From the NCBI GenBank assembly GCA_963757125.1, contig CAVWQP010000001.1:1-64000 (forward strand): DNA of 64,000 nucleotides, written 5' to 3'. The position numbers and the translations under genes are program-made. The notes below the pieces were generated by a model. The model did not search any database. It was given only the letters and a program-made list of their open reading frames with translations, and had not been told where the DNA came from. This DNA comes from CAVVSD01 sp963757125 (GTDB lineage Bacteria > Actinomycetota > Thermoleophilia > Solirubrobacterales > Solirubrobacteraceae). Positions 63,729 through 64,000 of this stretch are shown here, piece after piece. Position 1 is the first letter of the stretch. Each line of letters begins with the position of its first letter.

Positions 63729-64000
63729 GCCTCGTGGCCGCGGCTGCTCTCGGCCGCTGCGACCCGCACGACCCCGACGTCGGCGCCCACGCGGCCGCAG
63801 GCGTCCGCGAGCGTCGCCGCTCCGGCTGCGATCGCGGCGAACTGCGAGGGCGCCCAGACGGGCAGCGAGACCTCCAGCCAGCGACCGTCCTCGCGGGCGA
63901 CCTGGGTGGGATACGGCTCGGTCTCGTCGCAGCCGTACGCGACGAGCGCGTCGAAGATCCGCTGGGCGCAACCCGCGTCCGGGTTCGTCACCTCGAGCTC
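63683..64000 (-). CDS. Hypothetical protein (5' end may lie off window)
   Basis: The open frame covers at least 102 residues and remains open to the window edge (ELEVTNPDAGCAQRIFDALVAYGCDE). A GTG at 63991 is a possible start, but upstream residues look equally coding. Features: TNPDAGC, DGRWLEVSLPVWAPSQF and a basic C-terminus. No family recognised. Its stop overlaps the 3' end of the STAND gene by 46 bp. Confidence 0.4.
   Translation of the reverse strand, partial: ELEVTNPDAGCAQRIFDALVAYGCDETEPYPTQVAREDGRWLEVSLPVWAPSQFAAIAAGAATLADACGRVGADVGVVRVAAAESSRGHEAYRGRVRDMEATASR

Overview
The window is GC-rich (roughly 70% or more), dense and mostly two-directional, with many GTG starts and ATGA/GTGA overlaps. 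Its content points to an actinobacterium: an Rpf-like muralytic protein, mycobacterial-type MMPL exporters, RskA-type sigma/anti-sigma pairs, a compact primary sigma factor, FolE2, and a PPi-type phosphofructokinase. Class Thermoleophilia (Solirubrobacterales-like) is my best guess, from overall feel only. No ribosomal RNA or ribosomal protein gene is present to fix it.

1-7.5 kb: a truncated AraC regulator, then a ~7 kb genomic island in the 3' end of tRNA-Thr(GGT). A 28-29 bp copy of the tRNA 3' end lies at 430-457 and again inside the intact tRNA at 7415-7443. The island carries a membrane-bound cytochrome c, a two-component system, an ABC ATPase remnant, an ArsR/CDF metal-efflux pair, an IS3 fragment and a damaged integrase. 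The kinase, ABC, CDF and ArsR genes are all frameshifted, so the island looks decayed or poorly sequenced.

7.5-24.9 kb: NUDIX and cupin genes, two tandem UspA-like proteins, an Rpf-like cell-wall hydrolase with a long structured upstream region, and a CHASE3-type kinase coupled to an osmolyte-binding lipoprotein. Then come a small gene with a textbook LexA box, a TetR/oxidoreductase divergent pair, an orphan HPK7 kinase beside an MMPL exporter, TatA, a fasciclin protein and an ECF sigma/anti-sigma operon.

24.9-41.1 kb: a second MMPL exporter whose stop codon is displaced, an RDD protein, an EmrB-type drug exporter, a NarL-type kinase with two response regulators (one lacking its DNA-binding domain), an alkyltransferase-like protein, tRNA-Tyr, the primary sigma factor, FolE2, a second ECF operon and an ABC-2 exporter.

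41.2-64 kb: ClpP, a thioesterase, a fumarylacetoacetase-family hydrolase, an HD-GYP-like protein with a changed HD dyad close to a PilZ protein, an M20 amidohydrolase, and an LLM flavin enzyme coupled to an alpha/beta hydrolase. A plus-strand metabolic run follows: DsbA-like, GNAT, AraC, VOC, TrpB-like, PFK and aminotransferase genes. The end holds a 944-residue secreted protein of unknown family, a YCII/ECF42 pair and a DUF4062-STAND ATPase.

Three habits recur. Many start codons sit 6-9 nt after a TANNNT -10 element (leaderless transcripts). Convergent genes often share a 4-bp stop overlap, usually CTAG. Isolated one-base frame breaks occur in otherwise conserved genes.
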